From Oscheius tipulae (taxonomy: Eukaryota; Nematoda; Chromadorea; Rhabditida; Rhabditidae), in contig JASJZH010000003.1 of NCBI GenBank assembly GCA_037178975.1, forward strand, positions 868,001 to 932,000: a stretch of DNA of 64,000 bases, written 5' to 3'. Position numbers and translations under genes: made by a program. Position 1 is the first letter of the stretch. The number at the start of each line of letters is the position of its first letter. Shown here in pieces: positions 34,655-47,469 of this stretch. Below the pieces are notes generated by a model that was not told the origin of the DNA, searched no databases, and saw only the letters and a list, made by a program, of their open reading frames with translations.

Positions 34655-34985
34655 CCAATTTTTCATGTTCTGCAAAGCTATAAGGCATATCAAGAGCCAT
34701 AACTTTGCAGAACATTAAAATTGTTTAAATTATATCTTGACTTCTAAAAACGCTTTGGAAACGATAGACGCTTTCGCCACCACGTATAATCTCTCTCACC
34801 CGTACTGTCTCGGCGCGTCTCGTGCACCACTTTTGCAGCTGTTGATCTATTTTCGATCTAGTTTTTTAAACTAATCCACAAAGGTTAGTATAAAGTTCGA
34901 GCACTGTGAAAGCAGTGGGACGAAATTTTGGAAAGTCTCCCTCGAGGGAGATAACAAGTTTTTCTGGTACTTATATGCGGACAAT
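34655..34985 (+). repeat. Interspersed palindromic element, copy B
   Basis: The hairpin ATGTTCTGCAAAGCTATAAG / TAACTTTGCAGAACAT at 34665-34716 is followed by CACCCGTACTGTCTCGGCG, GATCTAGTTTTTTAAACTAA and GAAAGTCTCCCTCGAGGGAG. The last is itself palindromic. Confidence 0.7.
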
Positions 34986-35111
34986 ATTGCTTCTCAATCA
35001 CATAAAAATCCGTCAATCCGGGTCTTGGACCCGCTGCGCGTTAAAATCCGGACGCTTAATGATCGGAACTAATTCCTTCCCTGTTTCAGAGGCGTAGTTG
35101 GCGTTGGTTTG

Positions 35112-37949
35112 ATGGACGAGCGCAGCGGCTCGACGCAGATGACAACCTCTGCCGGTGGTGGAGCGAGTGGTGGTGGCGGAGGAAGTCCGGCCACTGACAG
35201 TCACGAAGAGGCCAGACTTCATGCCGACTCGGACGATGGAAGTCAGACTCAGGACCCGGGGTAAGTCCTTTAGCTTTAGGAGTTTTGAAAAGGGAGTACG
35301 AATCGTCAATCAGCAAATGTAGATCCCTAAACTGTATGATTACTGACAGTCTCTTACCAGCTCCGGTTCTTCGGTCGTCATTACAAACCAAGAGATAGTC
35401 TTATCCAGAGAGACAGAGCAAGACTTTGACAGAATGACCACCCGATGATAGTTTGACCAACTGGTATTGAGTATTGTGACGCCTTGACCACCTTCTTTAG
35501 GCTGTCACCTAGAAGATAGAGGCAGAGAGTAACTGACCAGAACCAGAGTCTATCAACGAGTACTGATACGACATAGATATACAGAGAGGGTGGATCAGAA
35601 AATTCTGGTGGTAGGACAAAATATCTTGATCGAATATTTTTGGTAGTCATATGACAGACGTGCCTCTGGTACCCATAGGATCTGGTGAGACATCCCTGAC
35701 ATCTAACCTTCCCTCACCCTTACTCTATAGATCAAAATTCGCCCTAATCGCCCCCTAATCCTTATTAAAGATCAAGTCTGTTTTTCAAACTGATCTGCCT
35801 TTCGAATAACAAATGTGACCAGCTTTGAATCCTGGTCATGCGCGCCAGGTTTGTAAGCCTTCGAAACTTTTCTCGACTCTCTCCCCATCGTTCAGTTCCC
35901 GTCAGCGTTCGCGCCATCAACTTGTTTTTTGGAAGTCCCGATCTCTGATCTGCCAGTTTCGACCCTGGTTGCAAGGCACTAAAGCTCAATTTGGGGAGGG
36001 GAAGGAAGAGGATGATAACAAACAAGCAAGTAAGGGAGTAGGTCTATATGTCTCTCTGTCAATTTGTCTCTCTGTCCCATTCGGACATTTAAAAAATGAT
36101 GGTCGAGTTGTTATGGTAATGATGGTCTCTCGCCCTCCCCGATTCTCAGTGACCATCTGTTATGGGACAAGCGCGTTTTTTCTCATCTTTTTCCCTCCAG
36201 CACCCAGATGTGCTGACGTGGAACAGATAGAGACCATTTTCGAAATCTGCTTCCCTACCTCGCTCTCTACCCTATTCTGATCAAAAACAAGCTCTGTTTA
36301 GATGAAATAGGAGACAGACCAGCTCTTTGCCTCTTTCTAGTCCTGCCTCTTACTCTGTAAAGATAGGTTCTGTCTCCAAGAAATCTTTCTGTATCTTTGT
36401 CTCTCTCCCACTGACTCATGCCGTTTAGCTGTCTCTTGCACAGTAGATATGATTCCTGTCTCTTGACTACCTTTTGATCCTTTACTTTCTTCCAAAGATC
36501 TGACTCTTGTTTTGTCCTGACACCTCACAGTCACCTTTCACTAACTTTGTACTCTTCCTCAGTCCTGTTCTCTGTCTGTCTCTCTCCTTATCCATCCCAT
36601 TTGCCCAATATTTCCTACTCTAATGACGTACTTTTTTCCCAATTCATGTGAAAAATCGTGCATCAAACAAACAAATTAAGTTCATTTGCACGTTATTCAT
36701 GTGATGTGTTTATACTACGTCGAGGAAAATGTGTGAACACGCGTTGCCAAGGAACACGGGAATGGGTGGAGGGAAAAAAAATGGTAAACAAGACTATATC
36801 AAACCTTTCGGTTTCTCTCTTTCTGTCTCTCTGTCATTCCCAATTTCCTTATTATTTTCTTATAATAAGCCCTGATTCATGTTCTTGCTTCTTCATCATT
36901 AGAACGCTTCTGAAGGGTATTTGAAAAAATTATGTGTCTCTTTTTCTCTCTCTCTCTCTCTCATAGTCTTCCAAAACACTGTTCTAGAAATGTTGACTGA
37001 CGATTCGGACTCTGAAAACATTGAAAACTCTTTAATGGAGCCAAGGAGCTTCGCAAACAGTTGGCTGAGTTTCAGCCTGAGGTTTGGGAAAGAGACCGGA
37101 GACAATTCTATAACCGTTCGTTTCAGTAAGATGTTCATCGGAGGACTGAGCTGGCAGACGACGGCCGAAGGCCTCCGTGACTACTTCAGTAAATTTGGTG
37201 AAGTTAACGAGTGTATGGTTATGCGGGATCCTGCTACTAAACGGGCTAGGTGAGTCGAAGAGAGACAGAGTACCTTTTTCCGTTTCAGAGGCTTCGGGTT
37301 CATAACTTTTGTCGACCCTGCTAGTGTAGATAAGGTGCTAGCTGTTGAAGATCACGAGCTGGATTCGAAGAAGATCGATCCGAAGGTCGCCTTTCCTAAG
37401 CGAGCTCAGGCCAAGGTACAGTTCTTTCGTTTAAGGGACAGTCACTCTCAAAAGATCCTATGCTCCCCTTCCCCGGGAAAGGCCATCTGTCAGATCCGCG
37501 TAAGGGTGCACGTGTAAGGCGATCCCTATTGCTTAAAGCCCTCCCGACGCTCCCCAATCCTTGCCAATCTATCAAGTAGAAGAAGAGGCCCTTCCCTGTC
37601 CAATTTGCTCCCCACCGCTCCCTAGGTAGTATGGGTGCGACAGTCCGAATGACCAGTTCAGAGATCTGTACTCCCTGACTGTTTTCCTCCTCTCGACCAT
37701 GGGCAATTCGTCATAGCGATGGCCTTGTTCAGATAGAAAACACGGCACTTTCTTCCCCTTTGCCTCACGCTTTCGAGACTCTCTCCCTAAAATTCAATAG
37801 CCATGGAGAGCTATTTGATGTAATAGGTGTTAATTGCTGTCTCTCTCACACTCCGTCTATGGGCAGTTTGCCCAAATCGAAGAGCTGAAGAAAGCCAGAA
37901 GAGTTTATGGCCATACTTTAGGATTCTTTTGAGTGTCTCTCTGTTCTGT

Positions 37950-37987
<38 letters not shown>

Positions 37988-40900
37988 TTGGACTGGAGAG
38001 AGTCATGAGTACATGCCTCTTTTGTAAGTACCTCTCTCTTCGGTTCTGTTCCAAATAGAATACTTGTCTCCGCCTCTCTGTCCTATACTGTCCCCATTGA
38101 ACACTTGACCGTCTTCTGATGTTCAGAAGACTTACTGACTATCTCTCGACTGTCTCTATCTCTCTCTGACTCTTTTTCTAAGTTCTCTAGCAGCAGGACA
38201 GGGAACTATCTTCTGTACAGCTTTGGTAGTCAAAGCAATTCCCTGCCTCTTTTTGTTTTCCGTTCCCTGACTCTCACCGTCTATATTTCTTGCTGCTTGA
38301 CTCTTGGAACTGTTCCTTGTCTGATCCTGTCTCTCTGTGACTCTGATCTAGCCACTAGTCTCACTGATTCATCCAGTCCCTCTCCCTCGACCACCACTGC
38401 TCCCACCTCTTTCCCAAAACCACTCCAATGGGGAAATCTCTCTCGGAAATTGCCCTCGAAGTGGTCTGAAGAGGAAATACTTTCAAGAGAGAGCCAAGGT
38501 CCCCCTCTTATGCTCGTACTCGTAAAGGGGCCCCAAAAAGATTTCGGAAGCGATTTACTGCCTCAATGGAGGCGCTTAAATGTCAGGAGAGCTGACGTTC
38601 GTACCCCCGCCTCTCTAAACTTCTTCACCCGTATCACCTTGTTGTTTGTTTTGCTCTGGTCCCTTCTCTCTCGGGCATGTTTTTCATCATAGATTAGTTC
38701 AGACAACACGCTGTTACACACTGGGGTGCCCGGTCGGTATTTTTGATTTTCGATAGGGCACCCAGCAGCCAGTGTGCGGTAAACAATCTGACGTTGGACA
38801 CTGCAGTCTCTCCCTATTTTCCATTCTTTTGGTCTCTTTCGATCGTTTTAGTACCTTCCCTCTCTGTATCCTGGAGTTGAAACAGTTTGACAGTAGTCTC
38901 TGTCAGTAGGTCAAGTGTTCTCTGTCTGGACCTATCTAGTCGCTTCTCTTGACTACGTCCATTGGAGATGTTATAAACTTCACTTTCCTCAGTAGGGATA
39001 GGGCAATCACATAATCAAGTTGTCTAGTGTTCTCTGTCTAAACTTGTCTCTTGACTCTTGACTCTCTCTATAGGGCATCAGTTCAATGTTCCTCTACTTC
39101 TAGTATTGATAGGTCGCTTTCCTTATGGTCAGGTAGTCAAGTGTACTGTCTGAACCTGATTCTTGACTCTCTCACTAAGTTATCTTCTACTGAGAGTGCC
39201 ATGAGAGCAGAGACCAGATAAGGTGGTCAGGGGAAGTCATCTGTTTTGACTACCGTGACTCTCTGACTACTATGACTCATCCGGAGACTGGAAAATCCCA
39301 AGCTATTGGATAGTCTCTATCTAGATTTAACCAGAAATGTCGCTCTACCATTTGGGTAATGATCTGTCTAGCAAACAGGTAAATTTTAGTCTCATCATGA
39401 CTACAAACACCGTCTCTTGTCCCATGACTCTTAGGAAAGAACTGAACTTGTCCTGTCTGATAGCTTACTCTTGCTTCTGGACAGAGAAAGAAGACGAGAG
39501 AGCAAACAGTATAAGTCAAGGCTAGAGTGATCATGAGCCGAGAGAGCCTATCAAGATTCTGTAAGTTTCTGAGTCAGGGCCAGACGGTGACAGATCAGAT
39601 AAGGACGATTTTCAGAGACAGTAGGCAAGAGTCAAGAATACATGTTCATTCCACAGTCCCTATCTCTGTCCCTATGAATCAAGCACCTTAACGAGCTTCA
39701 TTAATGGAAGAGTCAAGGGCTTTGACTGGAAACCTATAGTCAAGAGGGAGAGTATGAGTCAGGAACCCTTATCCCTTCCACACTGTGTCCTTTCCTAATC
39801 CTGTTTGTCTCTCCATGAAAAACAGCCTGTTTCACCCCCCCTCGTTTAGCCTTTAAATAAGGCCAATATCTCTCTAGTCCCCCCCTCCCTCGTTCCTCTA
39901 AGAAAATTCGGCTCACTCTCATAATAATCGGTCGTTCGCTTCGCCGAGGCCCGTAATCCCCTTGGATTCTCTTTCTCTACCAGATGTTCCCTCTCTGTCT
40001 CTCTCTTCCATTGATTAGTCCTATTCCTTATCAGTTTGCTCTCTTTTTAGGTAAACAACAATATTTGTCTCTCTAAAGTTTGGCGGCTAGGCCAGTTTTT
40101 GATTGAAAACCTTGTTATGAGCCCAAGGGAGCCACGTCCGCTTTCCTCTCCTCGTCCTCACGGATGGATTGTGAGCAAGCGTTCACGCGGTTTTTTGAAG
40201 AGAAAGGCGACGTCAGGGAAGAGATACGGGGAACAGAGTGACAGAGTGAAAGAGCAACAGAGTGACAGAAAGACAGAAACAGAACGATAGAAGGATAGTG
40301 AGAGAGAGAGAGAGACAGAGAGACAAAGGTGAATAATACTTTCTCTCTCTCTCTCTCTCACTGACACTTGACTCTCACATCCCGGTACGCTACTGTCTCT
40401 GTCTCTCTCCCTCTGTCTCTTTCTCCCATCTCCCATTCGCTCTCAATCTCCCATCTCTCCCAAAGACATAGAAAGAGATTGCCTGCTCCATTATTCTGGC
40501 GGTGTGTGGCATCCCTTCTTCTTGTTGTTTTTACTTCTCTTGGGACTAGAGAGAGTCGGGAAGCATCCCCCCGCTGAATAATAGAGATAAGCGACCAGCG
40601 ATTTTGAACAGCACGGCCGTCCGTAAGGTCTCCTCTTCAAGCTTCTTCTGCTTTAATTGGACTCCTCTTCGCGTGCTTGAGCCTCCTCAAAGAGCTCCCT
40701 CTTATCCCTCGGTCCATCATATTCAAGACGGCCCAGATGTGAAGTTTCGAGTCTCGGAACGACTTTTATAGACTAGATGTTGTTTAATGTTTTCAAGCAG
40801 GAGGGGACGAAGGCAGTGTAATTATGTGTTCCCGAAGGCCAAGGTCTTTCTCCACCCTTGGAAGCTCACCCGTGTGTGTGTGTTGGAGAGATTCCAGTTC

Positions 40901-43767
40901 TTGATGGGCCTCCTCACCCTTTAGGCGTTTACCTTATACTCTCTAGACTCATACTCTTGGCTACTGGATGGGTCTGGTACTCAGAAGCAGTGCCACACGA
41001 CTCTCTAGAAGACAGAAGTTCAGACACTCACACTTACAAGTGTTTCAAAACGACTCACTGTCTCTCTGACACTCTGTGACTAGAACAGAAGTCTAATGGG
41101 ACTACTGTCTGTGTACTAGACTCGTCTCATACTCTCAGAATAGTAGGTCACATAGAGACAGAGAATTCGGTAGAAGTACGGTTGACTCTTGGCTCTGTCT
41201 CTGTCCCTCTGAATCTCTGAGGGTCATGACAGGCCATCACTGTGCTCTTGACCCTGTGTCTGACTCGTCCAATCTGTTCAGTACAGATGACTCTATAAAC
41301 TCTCTCACCCTCTCTCTGCCAGTCACTCTGTCCATATACCAAAAGAGATCTTGTTTCTTCCTTTTCCCCGACTCTCCAAATCCAAATCTTATGTTACCGA
41401 CACTTACTCACACTCTGTTTATCTCTTCTCTCCAGGTCTGAGTGAGATTTCTCCTCAGTTCCAAACACTCGCACTCTCTCTTCTCTCTAATTGTGCCCAA
41501 CGAAGCGCACACACTCCTTTCTGGCTGTTTAGGCAGGCGGCCCGGCAGCCTCTCTCTCTCACTCTCTTGCTCTCACTCTCTCTCCAGTCCAATTCTTCAC
41601 ACCTCCACCTCCAGAGGCCCTCCCCACCCCCTAATTTGGTCTCGACCACCCCAGCTTCGAAGGCACGGCGTTACTTCAAATACACAGAGCTACCAATGGC
41701 TCTCGTCACAGGATATCCCTCTGTAGGTTGACTGTCCCTTGGGTTACCGTATATGACAGAGAGACAGTAAGATAGACGAAACTCATTGTCCCTAATTTCA
41801 GATGGTCACTAAGACGAAAAAAGTCTTCATTGGCGGTCTGTCAGCCTCATCCACCCTCGAGGACATGAAACAGTACTTTGAGCAGTATGGAAAGGTAAGA
41901 GTTACTGAAGTTTCGTACCGATGAGAGACAGAGACCTTTAAAATTTGACACATTTTAGATCGTCATCTGCCAAAAGGGTACTGTAGCTTCTGAAAATGTA
42001 TACTGTAGAGTCTACTGTAGCTTTGTCCGAGTGATGCACTGTTTCTTCTAGAAGAAACTAGAGGGACAGAAAGGCAGGGAGAGTTAAGTCGGCTCTGAAT
42101 TCATGTCCTCACACTGTCATTCTGGCTTGTACTACTTTAAGAGTTCAGAAGAGAGTCAGGAGTTCAGAGTGATCGAGAGTCAAGTGATTGACTGATAGTC
42201 CATTTGTTTTGCTCTGGTTCCATGAGTCGGGAGTCCTGTCCAGAGAGTCTGATAAGGAGAGAAGAGGTGGTCAACACACTCCCTTACTCTACCGTAACTC
42301 TGACTCTAACTAAGAACAGATACTTCGGAAAGAGGACAATCCTGATATCCAGAAACAGAGACAGAACGGATTTGAGCTACTGTAGTTCTAGCTTACTAAA
42401 CATATTCGTAGTTTGGAGATGTACTCTTGCCAAAATCTCATTGAATCTTTCTTTTCAGGTAGAAGATGCGATGCTGATGTTCGACAAGGCTACTCAACGA
42501 CACAGAGGTTGGTTTCGGGACAAAGACTCAGAGAGACAGAGAGAAAAAGAGGCAGAGAGTCAGAAAGACAGAATGAAAGCAAGACAGAGAGACAGAAAGG
42601 GAGAGAGACAGAAACACAGAGAGACAGAGCTCGCATACCGTATTCCTCTAGCCCAAAAAAGTACTCGACTCTTTCGGCTGTCGCTTCGAGCCCAATTTAT
42701 GTTCACATTTGCATAATCGGCCCCAGGCCCTCGATTTACTTGGCACACATAAATTGGATACACAGCGTGGCGCCAAAGGTTCTCCAAAGAAACAGATCTC
42801 TTCTTTCAGGCTTCGGCTTCATAACGTTCGACAATGATGAGGTCTCCGACAAGGTCTGTGAGATCCACTTCCATGAGATCAACGGGAAGATGGTCGAGTG
42901 CAAGAAGGCCCAGCCGAAGGAGGTCATGCTGCCAGTTCAGTTAAACAAGTCCAGAGCTGCCGCGGCTAGGAATCTCTATGGATTACCACCAGAGCAATTG
43001 TTGGGTGAGTCTCGGAGAGAGCATGAGTCAAGTAGTCAAGTCGCTGTGATTCTTCTGTTCCTAATCTGGTCGATTTCAGCCTATGCCACCTACCTTCCTC
43101 GCCTTGGCTACGGAAACTTCCTCTATCCAGGAATGGCGAATGGTAAGTAGCTATCAGATTCGGGCCTATGTCTATCGGTCTCTCTCCCTCTCCGTCTTCC
43201 GATGTCTTTTTGTCTTTTTGTCCTTCTGTCTCTCTGTCTTTGTGTATCTGTGTATCTCTGCCTCTCTGTCTCTGTGTCTCCCTGTTGCCCTGTATCTCTA
43301 TGCTCTGTTTTTTATCTCCCAGTTAATCTGTCAATCTGTTTCTCTGTCTCTCAGTTTCTCTGCCTCTCTGCCTCTCTTCCACCATCAGAACTCTTCAGGC
43401 GCACCAATGTTCGTAAAATGCGGGTCACCAATGGATTTAACCACAGGTTCATATTTAGTAGCTATCTTATGTTTCCAGTCCGCGAGAGTCAATCAGTTTC
43501 TAGAAGCCTTGGTAGAGGCCGTTGTATGGATGTGTCTGCCTCAAACTGTCTCCCTTTTCAGCTTTCGTCAATCCCATGTCCAACTATCCCGGCATCCCAT
43601 CCTCACCAGGATCCACGAGTGGCGGAAGAGGTCCCGGAGTCCAGCCTTTCGATACTGCTGCAGCCCTCTATGCCAATCTGACAGGAGGAACACAACCCTT
43701 TGGAGATGGAGGACTCTACATGTCCACGCAGCCACTTCAGCCACCTGCCTTCCACAACAAGGTCTAA
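35112..43767 (+). CDS. msi-1: Musashi RNA-binding protein (two RRMs)
   Basis: Eight coding exons (35112-35260, 37127-37249, 37289-37415, 41802-41894, 42459-42507, 42810-43004, 43080-43142, 43562-43767) join in phase to 334 residues. After a Gly/Ser/Asp-rich N-terminus comes RRM1 ([28 protein letters not shown]), the linker [12 protein letters not shown], and RRM2 ([29 protein letters not shown], then [20 protein letters not shown]). These are near-diagnostic of Musashi, which binds UAG-containing 3' UTR sites to control translation, chiefly in the nervous system. The tail [18 protein letters not shown] and [10 protein letters not shown] resembles nematode MSI-1. Introns 1 and 3 are 1.9 and 4.4 kb. 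An acceptor at 35089 lies 22 nt before the ATG; the frame is open back to it, so an upstream coding exon is also possible. Confidence 0.93.
37952..37983 (+). repeat. (GA)n microsatellite in Musashi intron 3
   Basis: About sixteen consecutive GA units follow a TCTCTCTGTTCTGTC tract that could pair with them. It is one of the longest pure dinucleotide runs in the window. Confidence 0.85.
38705..38785. repeat. Imperfect hairpin in Musashi intron 3
   Basis: ACACACTGGGGTGCCCGG on the left is complementary, with a short bulge, to GGGCACCCAGCAGCCAGTGT on the right, with about 25 nt between them. It stands out as G+C-rich in a pyrimidine-rich intron. Function unknown. Confidence 0.5.
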
Positions 43768-44802
43768 TCGGTGAGTAGACAGAAACAGACACAGAGATCC
43801 AACACTTTTCAGACGGGGCATCTTTTTTCCACTCCTCTCCTGTCTCCCCCGTACCTTCTCGTCTACCCATATTTCTACAGAAACCTTCTCTGTGTGCATA
43901 CGTCTTTTCTTCACCCATATATACTCATGTTCTTAGACCCTTCTAGGACCTCTAGCCCCTACTATATTAGCCAATCCAGAAAAAAAAACCCCTACCGTAC
44001 CCCCGTGTATTCATCCGTGTATATTGACAATCAAATTTTTAGTAATCGTCTCGGTGCCTCCCCTCCCCGACAAGAAAATTTCTCTCCCGTACCGAGTCGG
44101 CTGGCAGCTCGCTGTGCCGGCCGTCTTTCTCCCTGTGACTCTCTGTCACTTCCCTGTGCCCGCGAGCGAGCCGCCCCGACCCGACGTCTCTTCTGTGTCC
44201 CCGTAAAGACTCGGCACCCATTCAAGAAAAGTTAACTTTTGTACACACAAACACACTTCTTTTCATTGCAATCTGGTACACTATGCCCGGTCATTTCCCC
44301 CCGTCTCTTTCTGCCTCGTGTAAAAATGATGATGAGCCCTTTGCCAGTGAGAGAGTCGTAGAAAGAGAGACAGAGACTGGTGCAGAGCACCCTACCGTAC
44401 AGTCTCGTCTGAAAATAGCTTGTAGAGTGACAGTCCGAGTGTTGTGCCGACGGCTTTATTTTTACTTTCTGAGCGGAAAAGAGCCAACCACGATGTGTAT
44501 CTGTGTCCCTCAATCCCCCTGTGTATTTCTTGTATTCTATTATTTTGTGACTCTAATAAATACGGTGAACAACTGAAGAGTTCTTTGGAGAAACATAGAG
44601 AGACAGAATGTCCTTATCTAGCAGTCCACTCGATCCTAATGGATATTTATTGCTTGCAGCTCTAGTTCTTTTACAATTCCAAAAATTTCCTTCAGAAAGG
44701 ATAGCTTTTCTAATTGACGACCAGAGCACTTCAGTGTGCTGCTCGTGTCCCAGGAAGGATCTTCTCCAAAATGCGATTCCTCCTGTTTCTCTAATTTTCC
44801 AG
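43768..44802. other. Musashi 3' UTR and intergenic DNA
   Basis: The sequence after the Musashi stop is pyrimidine-rich with G+C-rich patches (44090-44190). An AATAAA at 44555-44560 is the first clear poly(A) signal, which would give a 3' UTR of about 0.8 kb. No coding exon is seen. Confidence 0.45.
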
Positions 44803-44995
44803 TTCGTCATCAACTGGTACAAAGACGGTTTCTGGGGACAGAACACTTGCTCTGGCACCTACTTCCTTCTCGGTTACAACCTGATCGACATTGTGCGCAC
44901 GGAAGCAAAGAAATTCGAGGTCAAGATTGGAGGCACGTCGTTGTCGACTTGGGACAATAAAGTCGTCTCTTACAAGAATATCACCAAGACTTTGG
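44803..44995 (+). CDS. Possible exon of an unknown plus-strand gene
   Basis: An open segment is bounded by TTTTCCAG and a GTACTG donor-like sequence and reads FVINWYKDGFWGQNTCSGTY, later GYNLIDIVRTEAKKFEVKIG. Its composition looks like real protein rather than repeat translation. No partner exon, start or stop could be assigned and no family is recognised. It lies between Musashi and the convergent acid phosphatase gene. Confidence 0.3.
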
Positions 44996-45192
44996 GTACT
45001 GTAACTGTTTATAGCTTGTTCAGTGGGAGGACTGTCTCTCTGTCCCTATGTCTCTTTGAAGAACTGTCTCTATAAATCTTTATAAGGACCAGCTTACAAA
45101 TCACAGCAAGTATCATACCAATGTAGTCACAGGACTGATGAGTTCCTGTACAATTCCTTTTTCCCAAGTTACTAAAATTCATCCAGTGATAG

Positions 45193-47167
45193 TCACGTGT
45201 CCGCCTCATTAATGAGAGGTTCGGACTGGAGGGAACTATCTCCAATGGGTCGGGCTCGTCTCTTAAGAATGATGTCAAAGATGAGGATTCCTCCGAAAAT
45301 GGCTGTGGTGGTCGATAAGATGACGATGGCTACTGTAAGAAGAGGATGAGTTTAAAGACAGAGATACAGATAGACGGGGAGACAGAGAGACAGAGACAGT
45401 GACATGTGCTCACCAATGTACGGAGTAAGAGTCTCTTGCTTGTACCCACACTCTCCCTCCCAGTTCTGAGGGAAGTACTTTGACATTATACTGTGAAGAC
45501 CATCCAGAGTACAGGAGGCTCCACATCCTGGGATCTCTGTCCTGTACAGGATAGGCGAATCGGTTATGTTCTTCCTGTAGAGCTCGACTACCGGCTGGCC
45601 ATCGACCCTGTGAAGTTCGACAATGACAGCGGTGGCATACAGTGGGAATCGTTCTGGATAAATGTCCAAAGTTGCTAGGAAAGCTGCCAGGGTGGTGTCG
45701 TGCTGAAATCGCTTTAGGTTACCGATTATTTGCTATTTTCAGGCCTAAGAATGACTGTTTAAGTTTTTTGATGTCCAGCAAAATTGTAGCACTTGAAATA
45801 TTCTACAACTTTGCAAAACATATTAAAACTGAAAGCCTTTGTCTTATACCCGAAAACTGCCCTCAGAGCAATGACATTCTTACAGAACAGTTGATCGTAT
45901 TTCACCCGTACTGACTCGGCGTGCACCGTACATCACACTGTAAGTTCGACTTCGAGCTAGTTTTTTTTTAAAACTAATCCAAAAAGGTTGGCAGAAAAAT
46001 TTCGGACTCTGCGTAAGCAGTGGTTACAATAGATTTTTGGAAAGTCTCCCCCGAGGAGGACAACAAGTTTTTCATTTATTTTTTTTAAACTCACTGCTGA
46101 ATAAGCATATAGCTTGGCCCGACTTCCCAATCTCCCCTCCGACTTGTCCAGAAAACGGTAGTACATCTCTTCGACCAATGGACCTAAAAATCTGAATCTT
46201 CTGCTGCGAACTAAAAATCACCCACCTCCTCGAATCCTTCTCAAGAACTCTGTGTGAAATTTGAGTCGACTGCCTATGTCATACAGACGAACAACTTGCT
46301 CGAACACACTCTGATTGACCCAAACTGGCCAATGATGGGTTTTGTTGTGATAGAATTGACAGTTTAGACTGTCGTAGACGCGCCACATCGCTCCGAGACC
46401 CGAATTGCTTGAATTTGTTCTGTCTGCCAGAAATTTGAGGAAGTTGGCATTCTCCTTCTCGATGTCCTTGACTACTGAGGAACCGTAGATGATCTGGTTC
46501 TCGATCTCGGCCAGGGGACAAGGGATGTCCTCGTAGAGTTGCTGAAAAAAGAGGGTGGGAGACAGAGAAAGAAACTCACCTTATCCTGAAGTTTCGGAAC
46601 TGAATGAACAGGTACTGGCTGCCATAGTAGTTCCTGATCCCAGACCTCTTTTTGCTGTGGCGGGAACAGACCGGCCATGTTGGCCAGAGCCGACATTAAT
46701 GTTCTGTTGAAGTCAGAGCTTCTGACGTAGACCTCCTGACGGTCAAAGTGCTCGTTCAGGAACTTTCCGTACCGTTGGCGAAGCCATTTTCCGAGACGGT
46801 AGTGCTGTCCTGAAAGTTTTAAGTCAGAGAGACCGGGAGACAGGGGGAGGAACAGAAAGATTAGCACTGAACTAACCCATTCCAGTCTTAGTCAGCTCTC
46901 CCAACCCTTCGGGCCACAGCTTTTCCTCTTGAGGATCAAATACAGCAGCTGGGGACCTGTCTCCATGTCTCCAAATCTGATTTATATGTTACAGAAGGAT
47001 AAATTTTAGCTACTTACCACTTGCACATACTCCAAAGTATCGATATTGGCCTCCATCGGAGCCACAGAAGCTGTGATCAGATGCTCATTAGTCGGGATCT
47101 GCCCGAGTCCGGGACTCGGATAGAGAGACAAGAGACAGAGAAAAATTACCCATGGGCTCGAGTCCAT
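45193..47167 (-). CDS. Membrane-anchored histidine acid phosphatase (lysosomal acid phosphatase-like)
   Basis: Exons 47150-47167, 47018-47098, 46877-46976, 46580-46809, 46226-46541, 46095-46183, 45414-45702 and 45193-45332 join in phase to 420 residues (human ACP2 423). EYVQV-IWRHGDRSP holds the nucleophile His37. YVRSSDFNRTLMSALANMAG holds the second phosphate-binding region, and AYSA-HDTTLAAFLATL holds the catalytic His279-Asp280. A C-terminal helix (VAIVILSTTTAIFGGILIFD) and a short basic tail anchor it, as in lysosomal ACP2. It hydrolyses phosphomonoesters, probably in lysosomes or at the cell surface. No clear signal peptide is present at the chosen start (MDSSPWIPTNEH), so a further upstream exon may exist. 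The first exon is 18 nt, with an acceptor 12 nt before the ATG. Confidence 0.88.
45720..46090 (+). repeat. Interspersed palindromic element, copy C, in acid phosphatase intron 6
   Basis: A degenerate hairpin (CAAAATTGTAG / CTACAACTTTGCAAAACAT, 45776-45825) is followed by CACCCGTACTGACTCGGCG, GAGCTAGTTTTTTTTAAAAC and TTTGGAAAGTCTCCCCCGAG. It fills nearly the whole 392-nt intron, in antisense to the gene. Confidence 0.7.
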
Positions 47168-47469
47168 GGCTCATGGAGACTGAAAGAAGTAGATTGAAAG
47201 AGAGACAGTGTGAGAGAATGACCAAGAGATATGGTCTGTGCGTGGGTGATATGAGAAAGCTTTGCCTCTCCAACTGATTCAATGCTTATGAAGCCATTTT
47301 TCTATTTTCTGTGAGAGAAAGAGGCGAAAAATAGACGTGAGCAGTGATAAACGTTTGCTGGGCTTGTGTAAACAGTATGCGTTTACTGATTCAATGAATG
47401 GTGTCTACCAAGATATGAGAAGGATGACTGACAAATGACTATATTTTCAGAGCCAGCGCTTGTTTTGCA

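Larger units (their letters stand above)
25480..35089. other. 9.6-kb stretch with no recognised protein gene
   Basis: Many open frames occur, but they are pyrimidine-rich low-complexity translations (runs of Ser, Leu, Phe). I found no splice-supported exon with a domain. The stretch holds many (TCTC)n and (TCTCTGTC)n-like tracts (for example 27370-27400, 28550-28590, 29395-29450, 31440-31468), a tRNA-like relic, a TATA-like motif and two copies of an interspersed repeat. It probably contains the promoter and 5' untranslated exons of Musashi. Confidence 0.5.

Noticed and set aside
42204-42716. 170-codon frame in a Musashi intron
   Set aside because: It overlaps the RRM2 exon in a different frame, and the rest is GACAGAGA repeat; the Musashi frame is the conserved one.
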